Source of the DNA: Pseudobdellovibrionaceae bacterium
Lineage (GTDB): Bacteria; Bdellovibrionota; Bdellovibrionia; Bdellovibrionales; JAMPXM01
Direction of reading: 5' to 3'
DNA length: 64,000 nt
Assembly: GCA_947462815.1 (NCBI GenBank)
Contig: CANHQR010000009.1
Location: 1-64,000, forward strand
In this document: positions 36,973-43,826 of the stretch, piece by piece
How positions within the stretch are numbered: the first letter of the stretch is position 1
Layout of the letters: each line of letters starts with the position of its first letter
Notes under the pieces: model-generated
Told to the model about the DNA's origin: nothing
What the model saw: only the letters and a program-made list of their open reading frames with translations
Database searches by the model: none
Program-made: the position numbers and the translations under genes

Positions 36973-37704
36973 ATGAAGTCACCTGATTCCTCTCCCGCGA
37001 TTGTCGCGTCCTCGAGCCCGCCTCCCCTGCGCTCGGTTCAAATTCAAACCGACATTCCGTTTAACTGGCGCTCAGGAAAGCCCAGTTCGGGAAAACCGAC
37101 GGGCTTGGTCGTCATGCTGCACGGCTATCAAGATCATGGCGGCTACCTTTTTCGAAAGCTGTTCCCTCAGGGCTGGCCGGCCGACGAATTGGCCTGGCTG
37201 GCGCCGAACGGCCCCTTCCCGACGCCAGTGAAAACCGAAAAGGGTTGGAAAGAAGCCTACGCGTGGTACTTTTTCGATCCTGATCTCAATCGACTCATTT
37301 TGCCTCCGGACACGGCTCTCCGTGGCATCCAGGCTGCGATCGATCATGAGGGCTTTGCGCATTTACCCAAACTGGTCTTCGGCTTTTCTCAGGGCGGCTG
37401 GCTCGCTCCTTTCGTAGCCCAAAACCTCACAGATGTGCGCGGCCTCATGGCGCTCGGAGCGGGTATCCGCGAAGAGTACTATCCACAACCTCCGGCGGCA
37501 TGGCCTGTGGACTTCATGCATGGCACCGAGGACCACATCGTCGATCGGCAACAGGCACAAAAGTCACACGCGCAACTCATCGCACGCGGATACCAGGGAC
37601 ATTACGAATTGATTCCGGGACTCGATCATCGCGGCCGCGAAGACGTCGGTCTGAAGCTCATTTCGAGGGCGCGCGAGTTATTCCGATCAACTCCGCAATT
37701 TTGA
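36973..37704 (+). CDS. carboxylesterase/phospholipase-type hydrolase
   Basis: The product has 243 residues with no signal. The alpha/beta hydrolase is of the YpfH/carboxylesterase 2 type: GLVVMLHGYQDHGGYLF (oxyanion loop), LAWLAPNGPFP, VFGFSQGGWLAPF (nucleophile Ser in GFSQGG), VDFMHGTEDHIVDRQQA (acid) and IPGLDHRG (His). It should hydrolyse short acyl esters or lysophospholipids in the cytoplasm. The start is 25 bases from the divergent DinB-like gene, across a palindrome. It is followed by the TetR regulator 30 bases on, so the pair may be a detoxification operon. Confidence 0.88.
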   Translation: MKSPDSSPAIVASSSPPPLRSVQIQTDIPFNWRSGKPSSGKPTGLVVMLHGYQDHGGYLFRKLFPQGWPADELAWLAPNGPFPTPVKTEKGWKEAYAWYFFDPDLNRLILPPDTALRGIQAAIDHEGFAHLPKLVFGFSQGGWLAPFVAQNLTDVRGLMALGAGIREEYYPQPPAAWPVDFMHGTEDHIVDRQQAQKSHAQLIARGYQGHYELIPGLDHRGREDVGLKLISRARELFRSTPQF

Positions 37705-37734
37705 AGTTCAACTCAGCCATGAGAAGAGAGTCTT

Positions 37735-38349
37735 GTGCGACAACGAACTCCGCAGACCCGACGCCCCTCACCTTCACGCCGAGCCGCGGCCCCGAAAACA
37801 CGCGCCGAGCAAAAAGCTGAGTCGCGCACTCGCATTCTCGCCGCGGCCGCAGAGCTTTTTCGACGACAAGGTATCGCCGCCACAGGCATCGACCAGGTCA
37901 CAAAGAGCGCAGGACTCACCTCGGGAGGATTCTACGCGCATTTTAAGAGCAAATCTCATCTCGTGCGCGAAGCCTTGCAACATGCGGCTTTGTCCACAGC
38001 TTGGATTCGCAGCCAAGAGAATCTCCGCGACATACTCCGTCTCTACTTGAGCGAGCAACATCGCGATCATCCCGAGCAAGGTTGTGTGCTGGCCGCACTT
38101 GCCAGCGAACTCGACCAAGCTGCCGGCGCCAGGCCGTTGCGCTCGAGCTTGCTCCCACATCTTGAAGAATGGCTCGAGCTTTTGGCCGCTCGCGGCCTCG
38201 ATCGCGAAAACGCCCTGCGAGGACTCGCCAACGCCGTTGGCTCGCTGATTCTCGCTCGAGTCACACGCGGCCACGCGCTGAGTGACGAGTTTCTGCGCGC
38301 AGGAAAAAACTGGCGTCCCGACGAGCCAAAGACCACTTCGCTCAAGTGA
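37735..38349 (+). CDS. TetR-family transcriptional regulator
   Basis: The product has 204 residues from GTG 37735, with GAGAAGAGAG upstream. The DNA-binding domain is textbook: TRILAAAAELFRRQGIAATGIDQVTKSAGLTSGGFYAHFKSKSHLVREAL (helix-turn-helix at about residues 45-85). The ligand domain has the GCVLAALASEL motif typical of one TetR_C subgroup. A long basic N-terminal extension (TPQTRRPSPSRRAAAPKTRAEQ) precedes it. The gene follows the esterase gene and the palindrome at 36945-36964, so it probably represses itself and its neighbours. The inducer is unknown. Confidence 0.9.
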   Translation: MRQRTPQTRRPSPSRRAAAPKTRAEQKAESRTRILAAAAELFRRQGIAATGIDQVTKSAGLTSGGFYAHFKSKSHLVREALQHAALSTAWIRSQENLRDILRLYLSEQHRDHPEQGCVLAALASELDQAAGARPLRSSLLPHLEEWLELLAARGLDRENALRGLANAVGSLILARVTRGHALSDEFLRAGKNWRPDEPKTTSLK

Positions 38350-38374
38350 ACAGGATTTCGTGGTTCAAATCTGC

Positions 38375-38406
38375 CGATGGCTAACGCAGCCGATGGCTAA
38401 CGCAGC
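38375..38406. repeat. 16-base tandem duplication
   Basis: CGATGGCTAACGCAGC occurs twice in a row (38375-38390 and 38391-38406), perfect or nearly so. It overlaps the stop codon region of the DUF4269 gene. Confidence 0.75.
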
Positions 38407-39014
38407 TGAGCTGCAAAACGCAGCGCGAGCTCGCGATCACTCAGCTCGTCGAGAGCGAGGAGCTCTTCGTAGGGTTGGTTCAATCCCAGCACAACTCCAA
38501 AGGCCTCTTCAGTCTTTAAACCTTCGCGTCGCGCCTGGATGAGCCGTTGATTGAATTCGGACTCGGTGGGAGCAAGCCCCATGAGCCGCGCTTCGATCAA
38601 AAGATGCACAACAGCCGCTTGCAACGGCAAAGCTTGCGTCTGCGCGAAGATCTCGATGCGTTCGGTCTCGTCTTCTTGATTCTTCACAACGAAACTCGCC
38701 AAAACACAACGACCGCCACGCCCAACGCCCAAACCTGCGGAAAACTCGGCCTCTTGACCGAACACCTCACGCAACTGCTGCAGGAAGACCTTGAGGTCCG
38801 CCACGCTCACAATGATATCGAGGTCACTTTGCTCTGTCGCGAGATCCAGCGGCAGACTCCCCGCCAAGGCAAAATCGATCTCAGGAATTTCGCGCAATCG
38901 GTCCCAGACGCGGGAGGCCTGCAGAACTCGCGAGGCTCGTCGCTGCCTCGCCGAGCCATTGGCCAAGTAGTCGATGGAATAAAGATCAAAACGTGGAGCT
39001 GTCACTGACTTCAA
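38397..39014 (-). CDS. DUF4269-family protein (nucleotidyltransferase-like)
   Basis: The product has 205 residues with no signal. Near the N-terminus ALAGSLPLDLATEQSDLDIIVSV matches the G-S-x9-D-x-D nucleotidyltransferase box as found in DUF4269. The rest (QLREVFGQEAEFSAGLG, VVHLLIEARLMGL, IQARREGLKTEEAFGVVLG) agrees with that family. The activity is unproven; relatives are sometimes antitoxin- or kanamycin-transferase-like. Its stop lies inside the 16-base duplication. It is in the same direction as the lysozyme-like gene 12 bases upstream. Confidence 0.75.
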   Translation of the reverse strand: MKSVTAPRFDLYSIDYLANGSARQRRASRVLQASRVWDRLREIPEIDFALAGSLPLDLATEQSDLDIIVSVADLKVFLQQLREVFGQEAEFSAGLGVGRGGRCVLASFVVKNQEDETERIEIFAQTQALPLQAAVVHLLIEARLMGLAPTESEFNQRLIQARREGLKTEEAFGVVLGLNQPYEELLALDELSDRELALRFAAQLR

Positions 39015-39026
39015 GACTATGCGAAA

Positions 39027-40040
39027 TCATCGAGTGCCGCAAATCGACAGCTCACCTAAGGCGCGAATGATGACGCGTGCTTTGTAGATTCGACGACCCC
39101 CACCAGGTCGAGGCTCACCCTGCGGGCGCAACACACCCCAGTACGAATCCCGCGAAAAGAGCGCATCGGCACGAGCCATCTGCCCATCCAACATCCGCGC
39201 CGCACATGCAGCATTGCGAGCCGCTGTCGTCGAATCGCCCCGACGGCATCCTGCGGCATAACGATGCTCGAATCCGTCGTGAAGCTGCCATAGACCACGC
39301 AGACGTCCATTCGGCCCTTGCGCCGTCCGCACATTGTTGCAGCTCGATTCTAAGTGCGCCATCGCTGTAAACACTGTGACCCATACAATCTGTTTCTGTT
39401 CGAGATTCATATCGGCGTAGCGGGGGCAAGCGCGGCGGAGATCTGCCGATCCCGCCAAGAGATTCGGCAAATCTCCGTTAGCCAGCATTCTCGCCAACGT
39501 CTGTCCTGTCAGACCAAAGCCTTGCGGATTACCCAGTTGAGAACAGCTTCGAGCAAAGTTCATTTCCGCGATCACTTCAGCGATTTCAGCAGCCCCTCTG
39601 GGGGCTCGAACTTCCGCATCTTCTTTAGCAAACTCAGCAACGCTCTCGGGTCGAGCGGGCGGCAAGGGCACTCGACGAGCTGTCCTCGCGTCACGTTTCG
39701 TTTTGGGCTGTGTGCCTTCAGCTAGCCCCAATCGTTCCGCATTTTGTTCAATCCAAGTGGTGAGCTCACTCGACTCCGCCACATCGGCCGTGGAGGCCGG
39801 CTGAAAGAACTCGGTTTCGATCTGTAGAGGACTATTTAGAATTTCGCGATCGGGAGCCCCCTCGGCACCCCCACCTTCCTGGGCGAGGGCGTAAGGTGTC
39901 GCGAAAAGGCATAAGCTCGCGGCGACCACAAGCCACGCGCTGGATCGCTTCAGTCCATCGCCCACGCTGGCTAAGGACTTAGTCTTCGGCGTCTGCGACG
40001 ACTCCTCTGAATTTCGGCTGGGGTTAGGTCCAAGTCGCAT
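39027..40040 (-). CDS. exported lysozyme/transglycosylase-fold protein
   Basis: The product has 337 residues from ATG 40040 with GGAGG upstream; the open frame to 40310 reaches into a minisatellite and is rejected. The signal ends PYALAQ. The C-terminal 130 residues resemble a lysozyme-like domain: VFTAMAHLESSCNNVRTAQGPNGRLRGLWQLHDG, where Glu in HLESS is the probable catalytic acid and GLWQL matches the SLT GLMQ box. Later Cys pairs (AGCRRGD, AACAARM) probably form disulfides. The middle is a Pro/Glu-rich spacer. It would cut peptidoglycan glycan strands outside the inner membrane. It likely shares a promoter region with the divergent CBS gene. Confidence 0.78.
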   Translation of the reverse strand: MRLGPNPSRNSEESSQTPKTKSLASVGDGLKRSSAWLVVAASLCLFATPYALAQEGGGAEGAPDREILNSPLQIETEFFQPASTADVAESSELTTWIEQNAERLGLAEGTQPKTKRDARTARRVPLPPARPESVAEFAKEDAEVRAPRGAAEIAEVIAEMNFARSCSQLGNPQGFGLTGQTLARMLANGDLPNLLAGSADLRRACPRYADMNLEQKQIVWVTVFTAMAHLESSCNNVRTAQGPNGRLRGLWQLHDGFEHRYAAGCRRGDSTTAARNAACAARMLDGQMARADALFSRDSYWGVLRPQGEPRPGGGRRIYKARVIIRALGELSICGTR

Positions 40041-40180
40041 CTGGGTACCTCCGCATTGCGTTGGGAGCAAATAAAGCAAGGCCGAGCCCTCGGTCAGCGC
40101 CAATCTGGAGGGCTTCACAAAGCTCAGCGTGTAAGCCTGACCAAGCCGTGCCCCGAACTGTCTCTCGGCCTTAGGCCTGG

Positions 40181-40232
40181 CCCGAACTCTGGGCCCGAAC
40201 TCTGGGCCCGAACTCTGGGCCCGAACTCTGGG
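40181..40232. repeat. 13-base minisatellite, four perfect copies
   Basis: CCCGAACTCTGGG is repeated four times without a break between 40181 and 40232, with diverged part-copies on both sides. It lies in the 400-base divergent region (40041-40440) between the lysozyme-like and CBS genes. Copy changes could alter promoter spacing. Confidence 0.9.
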
Positions 40233-40440
40233 CCGGACTGTGTGCTCGCTCCTCCCCCTGAGCCAGATTGTCACATGCTCCGGTGGCGCAGGCGGGCTAG
40301 GTCGCCCCAATAACTCGCTGTGAACTCTCCAAGTCTTCTATATGAGTCATTCGTTGTGGCACAGCCCTCGCTCTCTTCTTCGGGCGTGGGCCACAAAGGC
40401 TACAGAAAAGTTAACTGGTTGCAACGAGGGGAAGATCCAT

Positions 40441-40848
40441 ATGAAGAGCATTCCAACAGTTCAGAAGTACATGACAGTTTTGCCGCACACGATCGGAGCC
40501 GACCAAAGTCTATCGAAAGCAGACCAGATGATGTCTGAACTTCGCGTTCGCCACTTGCCCGTTCTCGATGGCGGTAAACTCGTCGGCATCTTGACCGATC
40601 GAGATGTGCGCCTGGTCGAGAGCTTTCGCGACGTCGATCCGGAGAAAGTATCCGTGCAAGAGGCCTACACACCCGATCCTTTTGTCACAACTCCCAACAC
40701 GCCCCTCAATCAAGTGTGTTCGGAAATGGCCGCGCACAAATTTGGCTGCGCGCTCGTTGTGGATAATCACAAACTCGTGGGCATCTTCACATGGGTCGAC
40801 GCCTTAAAAGCGATGGATCATCTCATGGAAACACGCCTCAAGCATTGA
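40441..40848 (+). CDS. tandem CBS-domain protein
   Basis: The product has 135 residues from ATG 40441, with GAGGGGA upstream; earlier in-frame ATGs lack support. Two CBS modules fill it: VQKYMTVLPHTIGADQSLSKADQMMSELRVRHLPVLDGGKLVGILTDRDVRL, then VQEAYTPDPFVTTPNTPLNQVCSEMAAHKFGCALVVDNHKLVGIFTWVDALKAM. Such pairs bind adenosine nucleotides such as AMP, ATP or SAM and report cell energy state. No effector domain is attached. A second CBS protein follows 121 bases on, so they may form heteromers. Confidence 0.9.
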   Translation: MKSIPTVQKYMTVLPHTIGADQSLSKADQMMSELRVRHLPVLDGGKLVGILTDRDVRLVESFRDVDPEKVSVQEAYTPDPFVTTPNTPLNQVCSEMAAHKFGCALVVDNHKLVGIFTWVDALKAMDHLMETRLKH

Positions 40849-40969
40849 TCGGACTGTGATTCATGAAATCATGTGAGTTCAAGGCCGCGCCATGAACTCT
40901 CCTGTCGACGACGGCCTTTGTTGAGGCCCACGTTCACACCCTAGCGCGGAAGCCTGAGGGAGGCACATC

Positions 40970-41503
40970 ATGACACAACGACCGGAATCACCGCACACGG
41001 CCGCCCAATTTATGTCAAAGAAGCTGATCACTGTCTCACCCAAAGAATCCTTGGTGGTGGCTTGGAAAATCATGCGGGAAAAACGCATCCGCCATCTCCC
41101 GGTCGTCGATGCCGATCAGAGCATCATCGGCATCTTAACAGATCGTGATTTGCAGAGAGCCATTCACACAGAGTTCGATCAGTCTGGCGATGTTCGCTAC
41201 ACCATTGAGCGATTCGCTCCTCAAGAGACGGTGCAAGACTACATGAGTTCTCCAGTTCGCTTTGTATCCGCCGACACACCTCTCATCACGGTGGCGACAC
41301 AAATGGTGGAGCAGAAAATTTCATCGCTGATCGTCACGGACAGCGACGAGGCCGCCGGGATCATCACCACGGATGATCTGCTGTGGGCCTTGATCCGGAT
41401 GCTCGATAGCGAAAAAGAACCCAATATGAGAAAGTTGGTCTCGAGTTTGATGGTCAGTCCGGTCGGTGAGATCGCACATCGACTCTCCAACGTCGGGATT
41501 TAA
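40970..41503 (+). CDS. tandem CBS-domain protein
   Basis: The product has 177 residues with GAGGGAGG before the ATG. Two CBS modules are clear: AAQFMSKKLITVSPKESLVVAWKIMREKRIRHLPVVDADQSIIGILTDRDLQRAI and VQDYMSSPVRFVSADTPLITVATQMVEQKISSLIVTDSDEAAGIITTDDLLWALIRML. A C-terminal helical tail of about 30 residues extends past them. The linker (HTEFDQSGDVRYTIERFAPQE) is longer than in the first copy. The two genes look like an old duplication that has diverged. A hairpin terminator lies 100 bases after the stop. Confidence 0.9.
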   Translation: MTQRPESPHTAAQFMSKKLITVSPKESLVVAWKIMREKRIRHLPVVDADQSIIGILTDRDLQRAIHTEFDQSGDVRYTIERFAPQETVQDYMSSPVRFVSADTPLITVATQMVEQKISSLIVTDSDEAAGIITTDDLLWALIRMLDSEKEPNMRKLVSSLMVSPVGEIAHRLSNVGI

Positions 41504-41604
41504 GGTTGGGGTTGATCTGGGGAATGTGGAGACACTCACCCCCCCTTGGGGGTTTCGCTGCCTGAGCCTGTTTGCACCAAGCTCGGCGCAATCCCGTCAC
41601 TCAC

Positions 41605-41632
41605 GGCGACCGAAGAGGTCGCCGATTTTTTT
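41605..41632 (+). terminator. Rho-independent terminator
   Basis: GGCGACC (41605-41611), loop GAAGA, then GGTCGCC (41617-41623) followed by GATTTTTTT. It is a compact perfect 7-base stem with a T-run. It ends the CBS transcript. A weaker ACCCCC/GGGGGT hairpin lies at about 41538-41553. The rest of the 41504-41869 gap is empty. Confidence 0.88.
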
Positions 41633-41869
41633 CACGCTCATCGCCACGGTCGTACGGGAATTGTCATTTCGCTCTGACGAGTCCACTTAAGTCCGCGACT
41701 CCTCGTCACGTCGCCAGTAGGCTGAGCGGCGACATCCGCTTGCCTCAGACTTGCACCACATGGCCGTGTGGTCGTCGATCTGATCTTCTCGATCAGGTCT
41801 CAAAACCCCATTTCATTTTGTGGTCATACTCCTCCGCTCTACGTATTTCCGCCACAAGGAGTCCGGGTC

Positions 41870-42700
41870 GTGAATCGAATTCTGTTTGCATTGATCGGTT
41901 TGGTCGCCGCCATTTGTTTGAGCCTCGCGAATGTCGGATGCGCGAGCCCCAAGGACCAAGCGCCCGCCCCTCACACGGCAGGCCTCCTGCCTGCTCCCGC
42001 GCTTCAAGCGGCGACACCCAACTCGGTGGCGACAGGTTCATGGTGCGAGGCCTCCGCCCGCCGAGTCTATGAATTCAACTGCCAAGGCACGCTGAATGGC
42101 TCAGGCTGGGTGGCTCAGCCGGATCGATGTTTTCATCGCGTGACCTTGACCAACTGCGCTTGCGAGGTCGGGGTGGACTGGCTTCGTCGCAGCGCTCGCA
42201 GCTGCAGCGGCGCAACTTTGGTGATCCGCGACTCCTGTGGCTTCTTGAAAAACGTCACCAACCACGTTGACTGCGGCGGCACAGGCGGCGCCCCCATCCC
42301 AACTCCACCGCCCTCCATCCCCGGCTGCGGAAAGATGGACACGTTGAGCTGCGAGATTTTCAATCTCACCAATGCCGAGCGAGCCAAAGCCGGCCTGCCG
42401 AGCTTGAACCATTGCGATGCCTGCACCGACATGGCTCATGAACAGGTCGTGCACATGGTGACAAACAACTACTTCTCGCATGATCGCCCCGGGGCTGAGA
42501 GCTTCGTCCAGCGCGCGGCACGCTTTGGCCTCAACTGGGGCGTGGGAGAAAACCTCGCTCGCGGCGGCGGCTCGGCCTCAGGCTATGTTTCGATGTGGAT
42601 GAACTCACCTGGCCACCGCGCCAACATCCTCAATCCCAATTTCACCCGCATGGGCGCGGGACATTTTCAAGGTGACGCCGCACAGGTCTTCGCTCGCTAA
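41870..42700 (+). CDS. CAP/SCP-domain lipoprotein
   Basis: The product has 276 residues from GTG 41870, with AAGGAG nine bases before; the longer frame has no signal. The leader (ILFALIGLVAAICLSLANVGC) ends in a lipobox. The first half of the mature chain has many Cys (WCEASARR, NCACEVG, DSCGF, VDCGG), probably in disulfides. The C-terminal CAP domain is plain: FNLTNAERAKAGLPSLNHCDACTDMAHEQVVHMVTNNYFSHDRPGAESFVQRAARFGLNWGVGENLA and MWMNSPGHRANILNPNFTRMGAG. The conserved His and Glu (SHDRP, GENLA, SPGHR) are all present. Bacterial CAP proteins act at the surface; the function is unproven. Confidence 0.9.
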   Translation: MNRILFALIGLVAAICLSLANVGCASPKDQAPAPHTAGLLPAPALQAATPNSVATGSWCEASARRVYEFNCQGTLNGSGWVAQPDRCFHRVTLTNCACEVGVDWLRRSARSCSGATLVIRDSCGFLKNVTNHVDCGGTGGAPIPTPPPSIPGCGKMDTLSCEIFNLTNAERAKAGLPSLNHCDACTDMAHEQVVHMVTNNYFSHDRPGAESFVQRAARFGLNWGVGENLARGGGSASGYVSMWMNSPGHRANILNPNFTRMGAGHFQGDAAQVFAR

Positions 42701-42864
42701 AAGTGACAAGCGCGGGCATCGGCTCCCCCTCATCTCGCCTATATGCAGGCCCTCCTGCGCCCCGATCTTGCTCCCCCTCGAGCGGCTTCACATTTCGAGT
42801 TCCCCGATCCCACAACGGATCTCACATCGCGAATCCGAACGGCACGTTTTCACTCGGAGTTGTT

Positions 42865-43683
42865 ATGTTACGCCTGCGGTACGTTGGCTTGCGAGCTTCT
42901 CTCATGTTGGCGTCACTCTTAACGAGCGTCCTTTTGAGTGTCGCGATGCCCTTGTCAGAGGCCCACGCCAACATCATCGGTACCGACGATCGCACACTTC
43001 CACCTCGTGTTGAGGGGACTCTGCTCGAGAGCGTTGGCATCTTGAAGTCGGTTCCGGACGACGGCGGCTGGGGCACAGCCTTCGTGATCGGCAACGGTTG
43101 TTACATTATGACGGCGTATCATGCGGCCTTCCCGCTTCGAAACGGTGTGCGCCCGCAGCCCTCTCCAAACGTAGTTTCGGAGTTTCACGTCATGCAGAAC
43201 GAGCGACAGTTCAGTTTTAAGCGCAAGTACACCGCTCGGCCCTATCGGTGGGGGCACGTTGATTTAGACTGGGCCATTTTGAAGTTGGATAACTGCAACC
43301 CAGGGGATTTGCATCCCACAATCGTGCAGTCGATGGGAGAAGGCCAAACAATCCAGGAGCCGCTGCTTCCGGTGGGCTATCCCCAAGATCGCGCGAACGA
43401 AGCCGGCATGTTGGTGCAAAAGCACTGTGCCTCGCGACTTGCTGGCGAAACCTTCACCTACGCCTACACCGACTGCGACTCAGCAGGCGGTATGAGCGGT
43501 GCCCCCGTCTTTGTCCGCAGGAGAATCCAGGGAAGCGGCCCACAGCTCGTCAATGTCGTGGTCGGGATGATCCTCGGCTCACACGAGGCAGCGCCTAACG
43601 GTCGCGCCTCGCAATTCTCAAAAGACGTCGGCACCATCATTCTCCACATGGAACCCGTGATGCCATGGGCGAACTTACTGTAG
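42865..43683 (+). CDS. exported trypsin-like serine protease
   Basis: The product has 272 residues from ATG 42865, with GGAG nearby. The signal ends at EAHAN. The chymotrypsin-type triad is visible: His in IMTAYHAAF, Asp in HVDLDWAILKLDN and Ser in SAGGMSGAPVF. The oxyanion turn GGMSGAP and the early VIGNGCYIMTAYH fit the S1 fold, a short V8/Glu-specific-like version. It also has several Cys (GNGCYI, DNCNPGD, KHCASRL, DCDS) for disulfides. It should act outside the cytoplasm, perhaps degrading prey or envelope protein. It follows the CAP gene by 164 bases in the same direction. Confidence 0.88.
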   Translation: MLRLRYVGLRASLMLASLLTSVLLSVAMPLSEAHANIIGTDDRTLPPRVEGTLLESVGILKSVPDDGGWGTAFVIGNGCYIMTAYHAAFPLRNGVRPQPSPNVVSEFHVMQNERQFSFKRKYTARPYRWGHVDLDWAILKLDNCNPGDLHPTIVQSMGEGQTIQEPLLPVGYPQDRANEAGMLVQKHCASRLAGETFTYAYTDCDSAGGMSGAPVFVRRRIQGSGPQLVNVVVGMILGSHEAAPNGRASQFSKDVGTIILHMEPVMPWANLL

Positions 43684-43750
43684 AGGCAGCCGCCGGATTC
43701 GCCGATTGTGCTCGCGGCACTGAGGGAATGTTGAGATCCCTCTGCGAATT

Positions 43751-43767
43751 TGTCTCATTCTGAGACA
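43751..43767. promoter_or_regulatory. 17-base perfect inverted repeat before the HExxH operon
   Basis: TGTCTCA, spacer TTC, then TGAGACA. Perfect arms, 59 bases upstream of the 43827 start. It resembles an operator for a dimeric regulator; no regulator is identified. No T-run follows, so termination of the protease gene is less likely. Confidence 0.55.
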
Positions 43768-43826
43768 GTCAATAAAAACTCGACTTCCGCCTCAATCCGA
43801 GACTCAAGCTGTCCGATACGTCAATT

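Noticed and set aside
40041-40310. N-terminal extension of the lysozyme-like protein
   Set aside because: It translates the minisatellite and has no signal peptide; a good ribosome-binding site and signal support ATG 40040.
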